Source of the DNA: Pseudoxanthomonas dokdonensis
GTDB lineage: Bacteria; Pseudomonadota; Gammaproteobacteria; Xanthomonadales; Xanthomonadaceae
NCBI RefSeq assembly: GCF_001431405.1
Contig: NZ_LDJL01000011.1
Span: 124,001 to 188,000, forward strand
Reading direction: 5' to 3'
Length of the DNA: 64,000 bases
The notes under the pieces were generated by a model. The model had not been told where the DNA came from, ran no database searches, and was given only the letters and a program-made list of their open reading frames with translations. Of the stretch, positions 43,818 through 55,148 are shown piece by piece. Both the position numbers and the translations under genes were made by a program. The first letter of the stretch is position 1; each line of letters starts with the position of its first letter.

Positions 43818-44476
43818 GGCTGCTTCTCCGACGGGCTGGCGGGGGCGTCGACGACGGTCTCCGGCACGGCCGGCCTGACCACGTCCATCTTGACCATGCG
43901 GACCCGACCGGCCGCCTTGACCCGCGACTGCTCGGACGGGTTCTGGGTCTTGATGCCGGTGCGCTTGCGCAGGGTCAGCATGACCGCGGCGACCACCGCT
44001 ACGGTCAGGATCACGGCGGCGAATTCGAACGGCAGCAGGAATTCGGTGAACAGGCTGCGCGCCAGCCAGGTGGTATTGGATACATCGGCAGCGGCCGCGG
44101 CGGCATTGTCAGCCGGCAACGGGCTGGCCATGCGTGCCTTGACCCCGATGAGCACCAGCATCTGCGCCAGCATTACCACCGCCACCACCACCCCGACCGG
44201 CAGGAACTTCACCCAGCCCTCGCGGACGGCGACGATATCGATGTCCAGCATCATCACCACGAACAGGAACAGCACCATCACCGCGCCGACATATACCAGC
44301 ACCAGCGCCACGCCCAGGAATTCAGCGCCGACCAACAGCCAGACGCAGGCGATCGAGAAGAATGTCAGTACCAGGAACAGTACCGAGTGCACCGGGTTGC
44401 GCACGCTGATGACCGCACCGGCCGCGGCTACGGCGATGGCGGCGAACGCGTAGAAACTGATTAATACCCAATCCAT
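43814..44476 (-). CDS. nuoJ: NADH-quinone oxidoreductase subunit J
   Basis: 220 residues from ATG 44476 ([13 protein letters not shown]); an upstream in-frame stretch overlaps nuoI and is rejected. Five helices with [17 protein letters not shown], followed by a polar C-terminal tail of about 45 residues. Confidence 0.96.
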   Translation of the reverse strand: MDWVLISFYAFAAIAVAAAGAVISVRNPVHSVLFLVLTFFSIACVWLLVGAEFLGVALVLVYVGAVMVLFLFVVMMLDIDIVAVREGWVKFLPVGVVVAVVMLAQMLVLIGVKARMASPLPADNAAAAAADVSNTTWLARSLFTEFLLPFEFAAVILTVAVVAAVMLTLRKRTGIKTQNPSEQSRVKAAGRVRMVKMDVVRPAVPETVVDAPASPSEKQP

Positions 44477-44484
44477 GTCTAACC

Positions 44485-44973
44485 TCAGCGGTATGCGGCG
44501 TCGGCGGCGCGGCGCTCGGCGATTTCGGCTTCGAGCCGATCCCCGATCGCCAGCAGCTGCGGCTTGGTGACCACGTTCTGGCCACGTTTGTCGAAGTGGT
44601 ATTCCAGTACATGCGTCTCGACGATCGAATCGACCGGGCAGCTTTCTTCGCAGAAGCCGCAGTAGATGCACTTGAACAGATCGATGTCGTAGCGGGTGGT
44701 CCGGCGGCTGCCGTCTTCGCGCTTGGTCGAATCGATGGTGATTGCCAGCGCCGGGCACACTGCTTCGCACAACTTGCAGGCGATGCAGCGTTCTTCGCCG
44801 TTCGGATAGCGGCGCAGCGCATGCAGGCCACGGAAACGCGGCGACTGCGGGAACTTCTCCATCGGATACATCATGGTGTATTTCGGCTTGAAGGTGTACT
44901 TCAGGGTCAGCCAAAGGCCCTGCAGCAATTCCAGCAGCAGCAGGCTCTTGAAGTAATGGACCACTTTATTCAT
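44485..44973 (-). CDS. nuoI: NADH-quinone oxidoreductase subunit I (2x[4Fe-4S])
   Basis: 162 residues from ATG 44973 (a GTG codon precedes it). Two ferredoxin motifs [12 protein letters not shown] and [12 protein letters not shown] bind clusters N6a and N6b. Confidence 0.97.
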   Translation of the reverse strand: MNKVVHYFKSLLLLELLQGLWLTLKYTFKPKYTMMYPMEKFPQSPRFRGLHALRRYPNGEERCIACKLCEAVCPALAITIDSTKREDGSRRTTRYDIDLFKCIYCGFCEESCPVDSIVETHVLEYHFDKRGQNVVTKPQLLAIGDRLEAEIAERRAADAAYR

Positions 44974-44976
44974 CAC

Positions 44977-46068
44977 TCAGACGCCTTTCTCGAACACGTG
45001 GAAGAACACCATCAATGCGGTCACCGCGATCCAGGCAATGGTCAGCGGGATGAACACCTTCCAGCCCAGGCGCATGATCTGGTCATAGCGGTAGCGCGGG
45101 AAGCTGGCGCGGAACCAGATGTAGGCGCTCATGAAGAACACCACTTTCAGGAACAGCCACGGCCAGCCACCGGTCCAGATCCAGTTGACCCAGGGCGACA
45201 CGTCGGCAGTGATCCAGCCCTGCAGCGGGCTCAGCCAGCCGCCCATGAAGAACAGCGCGACCAGGAAGCTGACCAGGATCATGTTGGCGTATTCGGCCAG
45301 GAAGAACAGCGCGAACGCGGCGCCCGAATACTCGACCATGTGGCCGGCGACGATTTCCGACTCGCCTTCGACCACGTCGAACGGGGCGCGGTTGGTTTCG
45401 GCGACGCCTGATACCCAGTAGACGATGAACAGCGGGAACAGCGGCAGCCAGAACCACTCGAAGAAGCCGTTGTTGCCGGCCTGCGCCATCACGATCTGGC
45501 TGAGGTTGAGGCTGCCAGCGGCGATCATCACCCCGACCAGGGCAAAGCCCATCGCGATTTCGTAGCTGACCACCTGCGCGGCAGAACGCATCGCGCCGAG
45601 GAAGGCGTACTTGGAGTTGGATGCCCAGCCAGCCAGGATGATGCCGTACACACCCAGCGAGGTCATCGCCAGCAGGTACAACAGGCCGGCATTGGCGTTG
45701 GACAGTACCAGCTGGGCATCGAACGGCACCACCGCCCACGCGGCGAAGGCCGGCGCCAGGGTTATCAACGGCGCGATGATGTACATCGCCTTGTGCGCGC
45801 TGCTGGGCTGGATGATTTCCTTGAACAGCAGTTTGAAGACGTCGGCGAAGGCCTGGAAGATGCCCATGCCGACGTACATCGGCCCGTGGCGCACGTGCAT
45901 CCAGCCAATCAGCTTGCGTTCCCAGACCACGTAGAACGCGACGGTGATGATCACCGGCATCGCGATCAGCAGGATCTTCAGCACGATCCACAGAATCATG
46001 CCGATGTCGCCCAGCCCGAAGAACCACTCGCGCAGCGGGCCGATGGCATTGATCAACAACTCGTTCAT
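44977..46068 (-). CDS. nuoH: NADH-quinone oxidoreductase subunit H
   Basis: 363 residues, membrane subunit at the quinone chamber; contains [19 protein letters not shown] and [19 protein letters not shown]. Overlaps the nuoG stop by 4 bp. Confidence 0.97.
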   Translation of the reverse strand: MNELLINAIGPLREWFFGLGDIGMILWIVLKILLIAMPVIITVAFYVVWERKLIGWMHVRHGPMYVGMGIFQAFADVFKLLFKEIIQPSSAHKAMYIIAPLITLAPAFAAWAVVPFDAQLVLSNANAGLLYLLAMTSLGVYGIILAGWASNSKYAFLGAMRSAAQVVSYEIAMGFALVGVMIAAGSLNLSQIVMAQAGNNGFFEWFWLPLFPLFIVYWVSGVAETNRAPFDVVEGESEIVAGHMVEYSGAAFALFFLAEYANMILVSFLVALFFMGGWLSPLQGWITADVSPWVNWIWTGGWPWLFLKVVFFMSAYIWFRASFPRYRYDQIMRLGWKVFIPLTIAWIAVTALMVFFHVFEKGV

Positions 46069-48314
46069 GCGCTCACCACCGTCACCCGTCCCGCGCCCAG
46101 CGGCGCGGTCGCGCCGTAGCCGCTTTCAATCCAGACCGTTCCCGCCGCCACCCGTGCGTCCAGGTGTACCGGCAAGGTCGCGGTGCCATTGCTCGCCGAC
46201 AGCTTGACCACCCTGCCCTGCGCCAGGCCAGCAGCTTCCGCGTCGGTCGGTGCCATCACCGCACGGGCGCCCACGGTCAGCGGGTGCTGCTGCAGCGCGT
46301 CGGCGCGGCGCACGGTGGCGTCGGTGCGGTAGATCGCCGCGCTGACCGCCAATTCCAGGCCGTTGCTGTCGGCCGCAGCGGCGGCGCTGCTGGCAATGCT
46401 GGCTGGCGCCTGCTGCTGCCCGGCCAGTGCCCGCGCGCCGGCGATATCGGTGAATTCAAACGATGCCAGCTTCAGCTCGCCACCCAGCGCACGCAGCACG
46501 CGCCAGCCTTCACGGGCGCCACCGGGCAGCTTGCCGCCGGCCTGGGTCAGCTGATCACGGCCATCCAGATTGGTCAGCGTGGCTTCGATTTCGGCCAGCG
46601 AACCAATCGGCAGGATGACATCGGCAACGTTGCGGGTGGACTGGCAGGCAAACTGGCTGAACGCAACGACCTTGGCCGCGTTCAGGGCTTTCTGCGCGGC
46701 GCCGGTGTCGGCGAAGTCCAGGCCCGGCTCGATGCCGTAGATGATGTAGGCGTTGCGCGGTTGCGCCAGCATGGCGGCGACGTCGCGCTGCGTCGGCAAC
46801 ACGCCGTGACGGGCCAGGCCAACGGCATTGGCGCCCTGCGGAATACGGCACAGCGAGGCGCCGGTCGCGGCAGCGAAGGCGCCCGCGGCGGCACGCAGCG
46901 CGGCGGCATTCGGGTGGTTTTCGACCATGCCACCGACAATCAACACGGCACGGCGAGCCGACTGCGCGGCATCGCGCAAACCGGCATCGTCAAGCGCGGC
47001 CGCCAGCTGCGACGGCGCGACAATCTGCTTGCTGGCGACGTTGAAGGTGAAATCGAAATCCACCGGGTTGACCACATGCACCTTGGCGCCGTTGCGGTTG
47101 GCCTTGCGGATGCGCTGGTGCAGCAGCGGCAGTTCGTGGCGGATGTTGCTGCCGAACACGATGATGGTGTCGGCCTGCTCGATCTCGGCCAGTGGCAGTG
47201 CGAACGGCTGGGCCACCGCGCCATCGGAGAAATCGCGGTTGTTGATGCGGTGATCCAGGTTGCCGCTGCCCAGTCCAGCAGCCAGCGCCGCCAGCAATCC
47301 GCCTTCCTCGTTGGAGGTGGCGGGATGGACCAGCACGCCGAGATCGTCGCCCTGATGGGCACGCAGGATCTCGGCGGCGGCGGCCAGGCCTTCGGCCCAG
47401 CTGACTTCACGCCATTCGCCATTGACCTTCTGCAGCGGCTTGAGCGCACGGTCGTCGCTATACAGGCCCTGGTGCGAATAACGATCACGATCCGACAGCC
47501 AGCACTCGTTGACCGCTTCGTTGTCGCGCGGCACCGCGCGCAGCACTTCGCCGCGCCGCGTGTGCAGGAACAGATTGGAACCCATCGCATCGTGGTAGCC
47601 GATCGATTCGCGCGCGATCAGTTCCCACGGACGGGCGCGGAACTGGAACACCTTGTTGGTCAGCGCGCCGACCGGGCACACGTCGATGACGTTGCCGGAC
47701 AGCTCGGTAGTCAGCGGCTTGCCGTCGTAGGTGCCGATCTGCAGGTTTTCACCGCGGTACATGCCGCCCAGTTCGTAGGTACCGGCTATCTCGGCGGTGA
47801 AGCGCACGCAACGGGTGCACTGGATGCAGCGGGTCATTTCGGTGGCGACCAGCGGACCCAGATCCTCGTCGGGTACCACACGCTTGCGTTCCTGGAAGCG
47901 GCTGACCGAACGGCCATAGCCCAGCGACAGGTCCTGCAGTTCGCACTCGCCGCCCTGATCACAGATCGGGCAATCCAGTGGATGGTTGATCAGCAGGAAT
48001 TCCATCACGTTGCGCTGCGCCTTGAGCGCCTTCTCGCTACGGGTGAACACCTTCATGCCGTCGGCTACCGGCGTCGCGCAGGCCGGCAGCGGCTTCGGCG
48101 AAGCACGGCCGCCCATCTCGGCGTCGACCAGGCACATGCGGCAGTTGGCGGCGATCGCCAGCTTGTCGTGATAGCAGAAACGCGGGATCGGGATGCCGGC
48201 CTTGTCGGCGGCCTGGATGATCATCGAGTTCTTCGGCACGGCCATGGACTGGCCGTCGATCTCGATGGTGACGTGATCCGGCGGAACGTTGGGATTTGCA
48301 GGTTGCGCACTCAT
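46065..48314 (-). CDS. nuoG: NADH-quinone oxidoreductase subunit G
   Basis: 749 residues. N-terminal [2Fe-2S] domain ([15 protein letters not shown]), His-Cys ligated cluster ([14 protein letters not shown]), ferredoxin-like CIQCTRC, then a molybdopterin-oxidoreductase-like domain without a cofactor. Overlaps nuoF and nuoH by 4 bp each. Confidence 0.96.
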   Translation of the reverse strand: MSAQPANPNVPPDHVTIEIDGQSMAVPKNSMIIQAADKAGIPIPRFCYHDKLAIAANCRMCLVDAEMGGRASPKPLPACATPVADGMKVFTRSEKALKAQRNVMEFLLINHPLDCPICDQGGECELQDLSLGYGRSVSRFQERKRVVPDEDLGPLVATEMTRCIQCTRCVRFTAEIAGTYELGGMYRGENLQIGTYDGKPLTTELSGNVIDVCPVGALTNKVFQFRARPWELIARESIGYHDAMGSNLFLHTRRGEVLRAVPRDNEAVNECWLSDRDRYSHQGLYSDDRALKPLQKVNGEWREVSWAEGLAAAAEILRAHQGDDLGVLVHPATSNEEGGLLAALAAGLGSGNLDHRINNRDFSDGAVAQPFALPLAEIEQADTIIVFGSNIRHELPLLHQRIRKANRNGAKVHVVNPVDFDFTFNVASKQIVAPSQLAAALDDAGLRDAAQSARRAVLIVGGMVENHPNAAALRAAAGAFAAATGASLCRIPQGANAVGLARHGVLPTQRDVAAMLAQPRNAYIIYGIEPGLDFADTGAAQKALNAAKVVAFSQFACQSTRNVADVILPIGSLAEIEATLTNLDGRDQLTQAGGKLPGGAREGWRVLRALGGELKLASFEFTDIAGARALAGQQQAPASIASSAAAAADSNGLELAVSAAIYRTDATVRRADALQQHPLTVGARAVMAPTDAEAAGLAQGRVVKLSASNGTATLPVHLDARVAAGTVWIESGYGATAPLGAGRVTVVSA

Positions 48315-49663
48315 GCGGCAGCCGCCTCCGGGTTGGCTTTGGCATCGACAATGGAGTGGCCATTGAGGATGTAGTACTCGAATTCATGCCAGAAGTGGCG
48401 CAGCATGCCCTGCACCGGCCACGCCGCGGCTTCGCCGAATGCGCAGATGGTGTGGCCTTCGATCTGGCCGGCAGCAGCCTTCAGCGTATTGAGGTCGTCG
48501 ACGGTGGCCTTGCCATCGACGATGCGGGTCAGCATCCGGTACATCCAGCCAGTGCCTTCACGGCACGGGGTGCACTGGCCGCAGCTTTCGGCGTAATAGA
48601 AGCGCGCGATGCGCTGGCAGGCACGCACCATGCAGGTGGTTTCGTCCATCACGATGACCGCGCCCGACCCCAGGCCCGAACCGGCCTTCTGGATGCTGTC
48701 GTAGTCCATGGTCAGGCCCATCATGGTCTCGCCGGGCAACACCGGCATCGATGAACCACCCGGGATCACTGCCTTGATCTTGTGGCCGTTGCGGATGCCG
48801 CCGGCCATGTCCAGCAATTCGGCGAACGGCGTGCCGAGGCGGATTTCGTAATTGCCCGGATTGGCCACGTGGCCGGATACCGAAAAAATCTTCGGACCGC
48901 CATTGTTGGGCTTGCCGAGGTTGAGGAACCACTCGGCACCATTGCGGATGATCGCCGGCACCGAGGCATAGGTCTCGGTGTTGTTGATCGTGGTCGGCTT
49001 GCCGTACAGGCCAAAGTTGGCCGGGAACGGTGGCTTGAAGCGCGGCTGGCCCTTCTTGCCTTCCAGCGATTCCATCAATGCGGTTTCCTCACCGCAGATA
49101 TAGGCGCCGGCGCCGAGCGCGTTGTAGATGTCGATGTCGATGCCGGAGCCGAGCACGTTCTTGCCCAGCCAGCCGTTGGCATAGGCTTCGGCGGTGGCCT
49201 CTTCCAGATGCTCGAACGGCTCGTGGTGGAATTCGCCACGCAGGTAGTTGTAGGCCACGGTGCTGCCGGTGGCGTAACAGGCGATCGCCATGCCCTCGAT
49301 CACCGCATGCGGGTTGAAGCGCAGGATGTCGCGGTCCTTGGCGGTACCGGGTTCGGATTCGTCCGAGTTGCAGAGGATGTACTTCTGCATCTCGCCCTTG
49401 GGCATGAAGCTCCACTTCAGGCCGGTCGGGAAACCTGCGCCGCCGCGACCACGCAGGCCGGACGCCTTGACCATCTCGACCACGTCGGCCGGCGGGATCT
49501 TCTCTTCGATGATCCTGCGCAGGGCGCTGTAGCCACCGGTCTTGAGGTAGTTTTCGTATGACCACGGCTTGTCGAAGTGCAAGGTGGTGTAGACCACCTG
49601 GTGCTCTTTCGGCGCCGGACCGACCGGGCCGTAGCCTGCGGATGTGTGCGGATGCTGTGCCAT
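48311..49663 (-). CDS. nuoF: NADH-quinone oxidoreductase subunit F (NADH/FMN site)
   Basis: 450 residues. FMN/NADH-binding [13 protein letters not shown] (about 70-82) and cluster N3 motif [11 protein letters not shown]; oxidises NADH. Confidence 0.97.
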   Translation of the reverse strand: MAQHPHTSAGYGPVGPAPKEHQVVYTTLHFDKPWSYENYLKTGGYSALRRIIEEKIPPADVVEMVKASGLRGRGGAGFPTGLKWSFMPKGEMQKYILCNSDESEPGTAKDRDILRFNPHAVIEGMAIACYATGSTVAYNYLRGEFHHEPFEHLEEATAEAYANGWLGKNVLGSGIDIDIYNALGAGAYICGEETALMESLEGKKGQPRFKPPFPANFGLYGKPTTINNTETYASVPAIIRNGAEWFLNLGKPNNGGPKIFSVSGHVANPGNYEIRLGTPFAELLDMAGGIRNGHKIKAVIPGGSSMPVLPGETMMGLTMDYDSIQKAGSGLGSGAVIVMDETTCMVRACQRIARFYYAESCGQCTPCREGTGWMYRMLTRIVDGKATVDDLNTLKAAAGQIEGHTICAFGEAAAWPVQGMLRHFWHEFEYYILNGHSIVDAKANPEAAAA

Positions 49664-49667
49664 GCGC

Positions 49668-50195
49668 TTATTCCAACCCGTCCAACAGCTCGTCGACCTT
49701 GGCCGGGGTGAGCTTCTCGTGATAGTGGCCGTTGATCACGACCACCGGGGCGCCGCAGCAGGCGGCCACGCATTCTTCTTCGCGCTTCAGGTACACGCGG
49801 CCATCGGCGGTCGACTGGCCCAGCTTGCAACCCAGCTTCTGCTCGGCGTGCCTGACCAGATCCTCGGCGCCGTTGAGCCAGCAGCTGATGTTGGTGCAGA
49901 AGGCGACGTTGTTGCGGCCGACCGGCGCGGTTTCGAACATCGAATAGAAGCTGGCGACTTCGTAGGCCCAGACCGGCGGCAGGTCCAGGTACTTGGCGAC
50001 ACCGGCGATCAGCTCGTCGGTCAGGTAGCCCTGGTTCTGTTCCTGTGCGGCATGCAGGCCCTGCAACACCGCCGAACGCTTGCGATCCGGCGGAAACTTG
50101 CTCAGCCAGTGATCGATGTGCGCGCGCGTGGCGTCGCTGAGAACGACCAGCGGGTCGACATGACGCGCTGCTTCAAAATTACCCGTGGCCCTCAT
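49668..50195 (-). CDS. nuoE: NADH-quinone oxidoreductase subunit E
   Basis: 175 residues, thioredoxin-like [2Fe-2S] subunit. Cluster N1a ligands in [10 protein letters not shown] and [10 protein letters not shown]. 4 bp from nuoF; overlaps nuoD. Confidence 0.96.
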   Translation of the reverse strand: MRATGNFEAARHVDPLVVLSDATRAHIDHWLSKFPPDRKRSAVLQGLHAAQEQNQGYLTDELIAGVAKYLDLPPVWAYEVASFYSMFETAPVGRNNVAFCTNISCWLNGAEDLVRHAEQKLGCKLGQSTADGRVYLKREEECVAACCGAPVVVINGHYHEKLTPAKVDELLDGLE

Positions 50196-51499
50196 CGGTC
50201 CACCTCACCAAATACCAAATCGTAAGTACCAATCATGGCCACCACGTCGGCCAGCATGTGGCCCTTGACGATCGCGTCCATGGAAGAAAGATGGGCAAAC
50301 CCCGGGGCACGCAGCTTGACCCGGAACGGCTTGTTGGCGCCGTCCGATACCAGGTAGCAGCCAAACTCGCCCTTCGGTGCCTCGACCGCGGCGTAGGTTT
50401 CGCCGGCCGGCACGCAGTAGCCTTCGCTGAACAGCTTGAAGTGATGGATCAACGCTTCCATGTCGTCCTTCATCTCTTCACGGCTGGGCGGCGCGACCTT
50501 GAAGTTCTGCACCATCACCGGGCCGGGGTTGGCCTTCAGCCAGTCCACACACTGCTTGATGATGTGGTTGGACTGGCGCATTTCCGCCACCCGCACCAGA
50601 TAGCGGTCGTAGCAGTCGCCGTTGACGCCGACCGGGATATCGAAATCGACCGCGTCGTACCTGGCGTAAGGCTGCTTCTTGCGCAGATCCCATTCGATGC
50701 CCGAGCCACGCAGCATCACCCCGGTCATGCCCCAGGCACGCGCTTCTTCCGGCGACACCACGCCGATGCCGACGGTGCGCTGCTTCCAGATACGGTTGTC
50801 GGTCAGCAGGGTCTCGTACTCGTCCACGCGTTCCGGGAAGGTACGGGTGAAGTCCTCGAGGAAGTCCAGCAGCGAGCCTTCGCGGGCCGCATTCAGCCGC
50901 TTCAGCGACTTGCCCTTGTGCCAGGGCGATTCCTTGTAGCGCGGCATGTGATCCGGCAGATCACGGTAGACGCCACCGGGGCGGTAATAGGTCGCATGCA
51001 TGCGCGCGCCGCTGACCGCTTCATAGCAGTCCATCAGCTCTTCGCGCTCGCGGAATGCGTACAGCATCACCGCCATCGCACCCAGATCCAGACCGTTGGA
51101 ACCGATCCACATCAGGTGATTGAGGATGCGGGTGATCTCATCGAACATGGTGCGGATGTACTGCGCGCGTTGCGGCGCTTCGATCCCCATCAGGGTTTCG
51201 ATGGCGCGCACGTAGGCGTGCTCGTTGCACATCATCGACACGTAGTCGAGGCGATCCATGTAGCCAATCGACTGGTTGAACGGCTTGGATTCGGCCAGCT
51301 TCTCGGTGCCACGGTGCAACAAGCCGACGTGTGGGTCGGCACGGATGATGGTTTCGCCGTCCATTTCCAGGATCAGGCGCAACACGCCGTGCGCGGCCGG
51401 ATGCTGCGGGCCGAAGTTCATCGTGTAGTTGCGGATTTCCTGCTTGCTTTCGGCAGGATTGCTCGCAAATGCCTCGTGGGCCTGCTCAATCTGGGTCAT
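50192..51499 (-). CDS. nuoD: NADH-quinone oxidoreductase subunit D
   Basis: 435 residues; 49-kDa-like subunit with [15 protein letters not shown] and [12 protein letters not shown], which form part of the quinone site. Separate from nuoC, unlike the fused E. coli form. Overlaps nuoC by 4 bp. Confidence 0.97.
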   Translation of the reverse strand: MTQIEQAHEAFASNPAESKQEIRNYTMNFGPQHPAAHGVLRLILEMDGETIIRADPHVGLLHRGTEKLAESKPFNQSIGYMDRLDYVSMMCNEHAYVRAIETLMGIEAPQRAQYIRTMFDEITRILNHLMWIGSNGLDLGAMAVMLYAFREREELMDCYEAVSGARMHATYYRPGGVYRDLPDHMPRYKESPWHKGKSLKRLNAAREGSLLDFLEDFTRTFPERVDEYETLLTDNRIWKQRTVGIGVVSPEEARAWGMTGVMLRGSGIEWDLRKKQPYARYDAVDFDIPVGVNGDCYDRYLVRVAEMRQSNHIIKQCVDWLKANPGPVMVQNFKVAPPSREEMKDDMEALIHHFKLFSEGYCVPAGETYAAVEAPKGEFGCYLVSDGANKPFRVKLRAPGFAHLSSMDAIVKGHMLADVVAMIGTYDLVFGEVDR

Positions 51500-52221
51500 T
51501 TGGATGCCTCCCGCTGCACGGCTTCGTCGGCAGCGGTCTGGTAGCGCGCATCATCGCGGATCACGCGCGGCACGCCGACGCGGGGTTCGACCGAGGTTAC
51601 CGGCTCGTAGATGACGCGCTGTTTTTCTTCGTCGTAACGCACTTCCACGTTACCGATCAGCGGGAAATCCTTGCGGAACGGATGGCCGACGAAACCGTAA
51701 TCGGTCAGGATCCGGCGCAGGTCCGGGTGGCCTTCGAAGATGATGCCGTACAGATCGAAGGCTTCGCGTTCAAACCAGTTGGCGCCGACCCAGATGTCGG
51801 TGACCGAGGCCACCACCGGCAGGTCGTCATTGCTGGCGAAGCAGCGCACGCGCAGGCGCTGGTTGTGCTGGTAGGAAATCAGGTGGGCAACGGCGGCGAA
51901 GCGACGTTCCGGGCCGCCACCCTGCGGGCGCTGTTCCCAGTTGAAGCGGCCGGGGCCATTGCCTTCGACACCGCGGCTGAAGCCTTCATTGGACACGTCG
52001 GAGGTGTCCCACTCATCGCTGCCATAGCCCAGGTAGTCGACGCCGCACAGGTCGGACAACTGCTCGAAACCGAGTTCGTCGCGCAATGCCAGGCAGGTCT
52101 CGTGCCACTGCGACGCCGCGACTTCCAGCGTGATCTCGGCGCGTGGCCGGGCCACGAGGATCTGCGCATCGGCAAAACGCGCGCGCAGCCGGTCAATGAA
52201 GTTTGAAGCTTGCTCTGCCAT
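51496..52221 (-). CDS. nuoC: NADH-quinone oxidoreductase subunit C
   Basis: 241 residues from ATG 52221 ([12 protein letters not shown]). 30-kDa signature [19 protein letters not shown] is visible ([18 protein letters not shown]). The frame is open further upstream but that part is not family-like. Confidence 0.95.
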   Translation of the reverse strand: MAEQASNFIDRLRARFADAQILVARPRAEITLEVAASQWHETCLALRDELGFEQLSDLCGVDYLGYGSDEWDTSDVSNEGFSRGVEGNGPGRFNWEQRPQGGGPERRFAAVAHLISYQHNQRLRVRCFASNDDLPVVASVTDIWVGANWFEREAFDLYGIIFEGHPDLRRILTDYGFVGHPFRKDFPLIGNVEVRYDEEKQRVIYEPVTSVEPRVGVPRVIRDDARYQTAADEAVQREASK

Positions 52222-52274
52222 GGGGCGTGGCGTGCTCTTGGAATTTGAAAGGGGGAAAGCCACCAGCGGGCGGG

Positions 52275-52844
52275 TCAGCGCTCGATGGTCTTGTTGGCGA
52301 CCGACTGGGTCCGCCAGATCTTCTTCTGCAACTGCAGGATGCCGTACACCAGTGCTTCGGCGGTGGGCGGGCAACCCGGCACGTAGACGTCGACCGGGAC
52401 GATGCGATCACAGCCACGCACCACCGAGTAGGAGTAATGGTAGTAGCCGCCGCCGTTGGCGCAGCTGCCCATCGAAATCACCCACTTCGGGTCGGGCATC
52501 TGGTCGTAGACCTTGCGCAGCGCCGGCGCCATCTTGTTGACCAGGGTGCCGGCGACGATCATCACGTCGGACTGGCGCGGCGACGGCCGGAACACCACCC
52601 CGTAGCGGTCCAGATCCAGGCGCGAGGCACCGGCGTGCATCATCTCGACCGCACAGCAGGCCAGGCCGAAGGTCATCGGCCACATCGAGCCGGTACGCGC
52701 CCAGTTGAGCAGCGCGTCCATGCTGGTGGTCACGTAGCCTTTTTCCAGCAACGGGTTGTCACCCTCGGGGCGCAGGATGTCATCCACCCGCCCTTCCGGG
52801 ATCGGGTTGGTCATCAGACGGTCAATGGTCTGGATCACTCCCAT
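52275..52844 (-). CDS. nuoB: NADH-quinone oxidoreductase subunit B (N2 cluster)
   Basis: 189 residues from ATG 52844, overlapping the nuoA end by 10 bp. Carries the N2 ligands GLACCAVE and [11 protein letters not shown] ... VPGCPP. Confidence 0.97.
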   Translation of the reverse strand: MGVIQTIDRLMTNPIPEGRVDDILRPEGDNPLLEKGYVTTSMDALLNWARTGSMWPMTFGLACCAVEMMHAGASRLDLDRYGVVFRPSPRQSDVMIVAGTLVNKMAPALRKVYDQMPDPKWVISMGSCANGGGYYHYSYSVVRGCDRIVPVDVYVPGCPPTAEALVYGILQLQKKIWRTQSVANKTIER

Positions 52845-53191
52845 TCGAGCGCTCCCTTCTTCCAAACGTAAATAAAGCCGAGGAACAGCATGCCGACGAA
52901 CAGGCCCATGGTCACCAGCGCGCGTGCGCCCAGTTCCTGGAACACCTGCGTCCACGGCACGATGAAGATGATTTCCAGATCAAAGACGATGAACTGGATG
53001 GCGATCAGGTAATAGCGCACGTCGAACTTCATGCGCGCGTCTTCGAATGCTTCGAAGCCGCATTCGTACGGCGAGAGTTTCTTGGCGTCCGGACGCCGCG
53101 GCCCGAGGAAGCGGCCAACCACCATCAGCGCGATGCCGATGCCGGTGGCAACCATCAGGAACAGTAAGGTCGGAAGGTAATTGGCCAGCAC
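52835..53191 (-). CDS. nuoA: NADH-quinone oxidoreductase subunit A
   Basis: 118 residues from a GTG start at 53191 ([13 protein letters not shown]). Three helices and the conserved loop [20 protein letters not shown]. First gene of the 14-gene nuo operon, which runs to nuoN at 38339. Confidence 0.95.
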   Translation of the reverse strand: MLANYLPTLLFLMVATGIGIALMVVGRFLGPRRPDAKKLSPYECGFEAFEDARMKFDVRYYLIAIQFIVFDLEIIFIVPWTQVFQELGARALVTMGLFVGMLFLGFIYVWKKGALEWE

Positions 53192-53443
53192 TCGCGATTC
53201 TCTTCTTGTCCTAATCCGTCCCGCGCAAATTCTACATGCAACGCTGCACGCAGCTTGCGAAAGACTCGCATTTGGCTTGTGGAGCCACGCCGGGCGCGGC
53301 TTTGCGCGGGTGCGCCAGGGATTGGCGGGACGCCGGTTGGCGGCTCCCGTGGCACCCACTTCGCCGGCACCACGGTGACCGCGATGACGGCGCCTCGCCG
53401 TACCCCTTCCGCAACACGTACCGGGGCCCGACGAATCCGTCTT

Positions 53444-53472
53444 ATTGTACCGTCTGGTTTACGAAGTAGTAA
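53444..53472 (-). promoter_or_regulatory. Candidate nuo promoter
   Basis: Minus strand TTACTA (53467-53472), 17-bp spacer, TACAAT (53444-53449). The -10 box is good, the -35 poor. The -35 overlaps an inverted repeat GTAAAC/GTTTAC that could be a regulator site. Confidence 0.45.
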
Positions 53473-53512
53473 ACGTTTACCGCCCTGATCACGCTGCGGT
53501 CCGGCAAAAAAA

Positions 53513-53532
53513 AGCCCGCATCGCTGCGGGCT
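53513..53532 (-). terminator. Terminator after tRNA-Leu(GAG)
   Basis: Stem AGCCCGCA/TGCGGGCT with TCGC loop, followed on the minus strand by a run of seven to eight T. It separates the secG-tRNA unit from nuo. Confidence 0.9.
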
Positions 53533-53593
53533 GGGTGCTTCTGCAGATCGTCTTCCTCGGTGCCGTGCGGACAACCGGGAAAAGGACTGGTAT

Positions 53594-53678
53594 TGGTGCC
53601 CTGGAGGGGACTCGAACCCCTACGACTTTCATCGCTACCACCTCAAGGTAGTGCGTCTACCAATTCCGCCACCGGGGC
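53594..53678 (-). tRNA. tRNA-Leu (GAG)
   Basis: 85 nt with encoded CCA. Acceptor GCCCCGG and ...CAGGGC, anticodon stem CTACC/GGTAG with loop TTGAGGT (GAG), class II variable arm. Next to secG, as leuU in E. coli. Confidence 0.94.
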
Positions 53679-53733
53679 AAGTTCCACGCGCCGCGGCTGG
53701 GCAGCGACGCGCGGGGGACTATTGTAGCTTCCT

Positions 53734-54210
53734 TCAACCGCCTTGTGACGGGGCTGCCGGTGCTGGTTGTTCTGTGGCCGGCGCCGGCTGCGGCGCGGTC
53801 TGTGCCGGTACCGTCGCTTCCGGTGCGGCGGGCACGGTCGATGCCGGCGCGGTCTGGATCGGCGTGCTGGGCACGGTCGACGGTTGAGTCGATACCTCGC
53901 CCGGTGCCGGCGTTGCCGGCGCGGTGGCAACCGGCGCTTCGCTCATCACGCCCAGGTTCTGCTCGGTGGCCGGACGACCACCATGGCTGGCGTACCAGGC
54001 CATGAACAGGCTGATGCCGAAAAACGCCACTGCCAGCCACTTGGTGCTCTTGGACAGGAAGTTGGACGCGCCACGCGCGCCGAACACGGTGCCGGAGGCG
54101 CCCGCGCCAAAACCGGAACCCGCCTGGGCGCCGGAACCACGCTGCATCAGTACCAACGCGACAATCGCCACGGCGACCAACACGTAGATCACATTGAGGA
54201 TCAACATCAT
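53734..54210 (-). CDS. secG: Preprotein translocase subunit SecG
   Basis: 158 residues. Two helices (about 2-22 and 55-75) around the loop [17 protein letters not shown] typical of SecG. The C-terminal half is a Pro/Ala/Thr/Val-rich, low-complexity tail, longer than in E. coli (110 residues). Accessory subunit of SecYEG. Between tpiA and tRNA-Leu. Confidence 0.95.
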   Translation of the reverse strand: MMLILNVIYVLVAVAIVALVLMQRGSGAQAGSGFGAGASGTVFGARGASNFLSKSTKWLAVAFFGISLFMAWYASHGGRPATEQNLGVMSEAPVATAPATPAPGEVSTQPSTVPSTPIQTAPASTVPAAPEATVPAQTAPQPAPATEQPAPAAPSQGG

Positions 54211-54275
54211 TTCGAATTCGTCTCGATTCGGTTGTTAAGCCCGGAGGAAGCCGGACTTCCGGAGTGCCACCCGGT

Positions 54276-55034
54276 TTACGCGCTTTCCGCCGCCGCCGAG
54301 GCAATGGCAAGGAAGTCGCGGGCCACCAGCGAAGCACCGCCTACCAGCCCTCCATCGACATCAGGCTGCGCGAACAGTTCCGCGGCGTTGTCGGGCTTGA
54401 CGCTGCCGCCGTACAGGACGGTCAGCGAATCGGCAATTCTAGCATCGTGTGCGGCGACTACGCCACGGATGAATGCGTGCACCGACTGGACCTGCGCCGG
54501 CGTGGCGGTCTTGCCGGTACCGATGGCCCAGACCGGCTCGTAGGCGACCACGGCCCTGGCGAAAGCGGTCACGCCCGCGGCCTGCAGCACCGCCTGCAGC
54601 TGGCGGCCGATGACCTGCTCGGTCTCACCGGCCTCCCGCTGCTGCAGGGTCTCGCCGACGCAGCAGATCGGCACCAGCCCGGCGTTGCCCGCGGCGATGA
54701 ACTTGCGCGCCACCAGTTCGTCGCTTTCGGCATGGTACTGGCGACGCTCGGAATGCCCGACCATGCCGTACGCGGCGCCGACGTCCATCAGCATCGCCGC
54801 GGACACTTCACCGGTGTAGGCGCCCTTCTCGTTGCTGCTGACGTCCTGCGCGCCGAAACCGATTCCGCGCGGGGCGTAATCTTCAATCAACTCGCCCAGG
54901 TATGGCAGCGGCGGCAGGATCACCAAGTCCACCGGGCCTTGTGGCCGGCCGGCGGCGATTTCGTCCATGAGCCCGTAGGCGAACTGACGATCGCCGTGAA
55001 GTTTCCAGTTTCCCGCCACCAGTTTGCGACGCAT
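54276..55034 (-). CDS. tpiA: Triosephosphate isomerase
   Basis: 252 residues from ATG 55034 (MRRKLVAGNWK). Catalytic Lys11 (NWK), His94 (GHSERR) and Glu166 (YEPVWAIGTG). Interconverts dihydroxyacetone phosphate and glyceraldehyde-3-phosphate. Upstream in-frame sequence is non-family. Confidence 0.97.
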   Translation of the reverse strand: MRRKLVAGNWKLHGDRQFAYGLMDEIAAGRPQGPVDLVILPPLPYLGELIEDYAPRGIGFGAQDVSSNEKGAYTGEVSAAMLMDVGAAYGMVGHSERRQYHAESDELVARKFIAAGNAGLVPICCVGETLQQREAGETEQVIGRQLQAVLQAAGVTAFARAVVAYEPVWAIGTGKTATPAQVQSVHAFIRGVVAAHDARIADSLTVLYGGSVKPDNAAELFAQPDVDGGLVGGASLVARDFLAIASAAAESA

Positions 55035-55148
55035 AAGACCAATTCCTGTCCAATCAAGGCGCGCAGGATAGCCGATGTCCAGGCAAAGCGCCCGTGGTAT
55101 CGCCGCCGCGGGCCCCCGCGGCAATCCGCCGGCGGGCGGACGAAGCGG

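Larger units (their letters stand above)
53192..53593. other. Leader/promoter region between tRNA-Leu(GAG) and nuoA
   Basis: No gene. Contains the tRNA terminator (53513-53532), a minus-strand promoter candidate (53444-53472) with an overlapping hairpin GTTTAC/GTAAAC (53457-53474), and a nuo leader of about 240 bases. Confidence 0.6.
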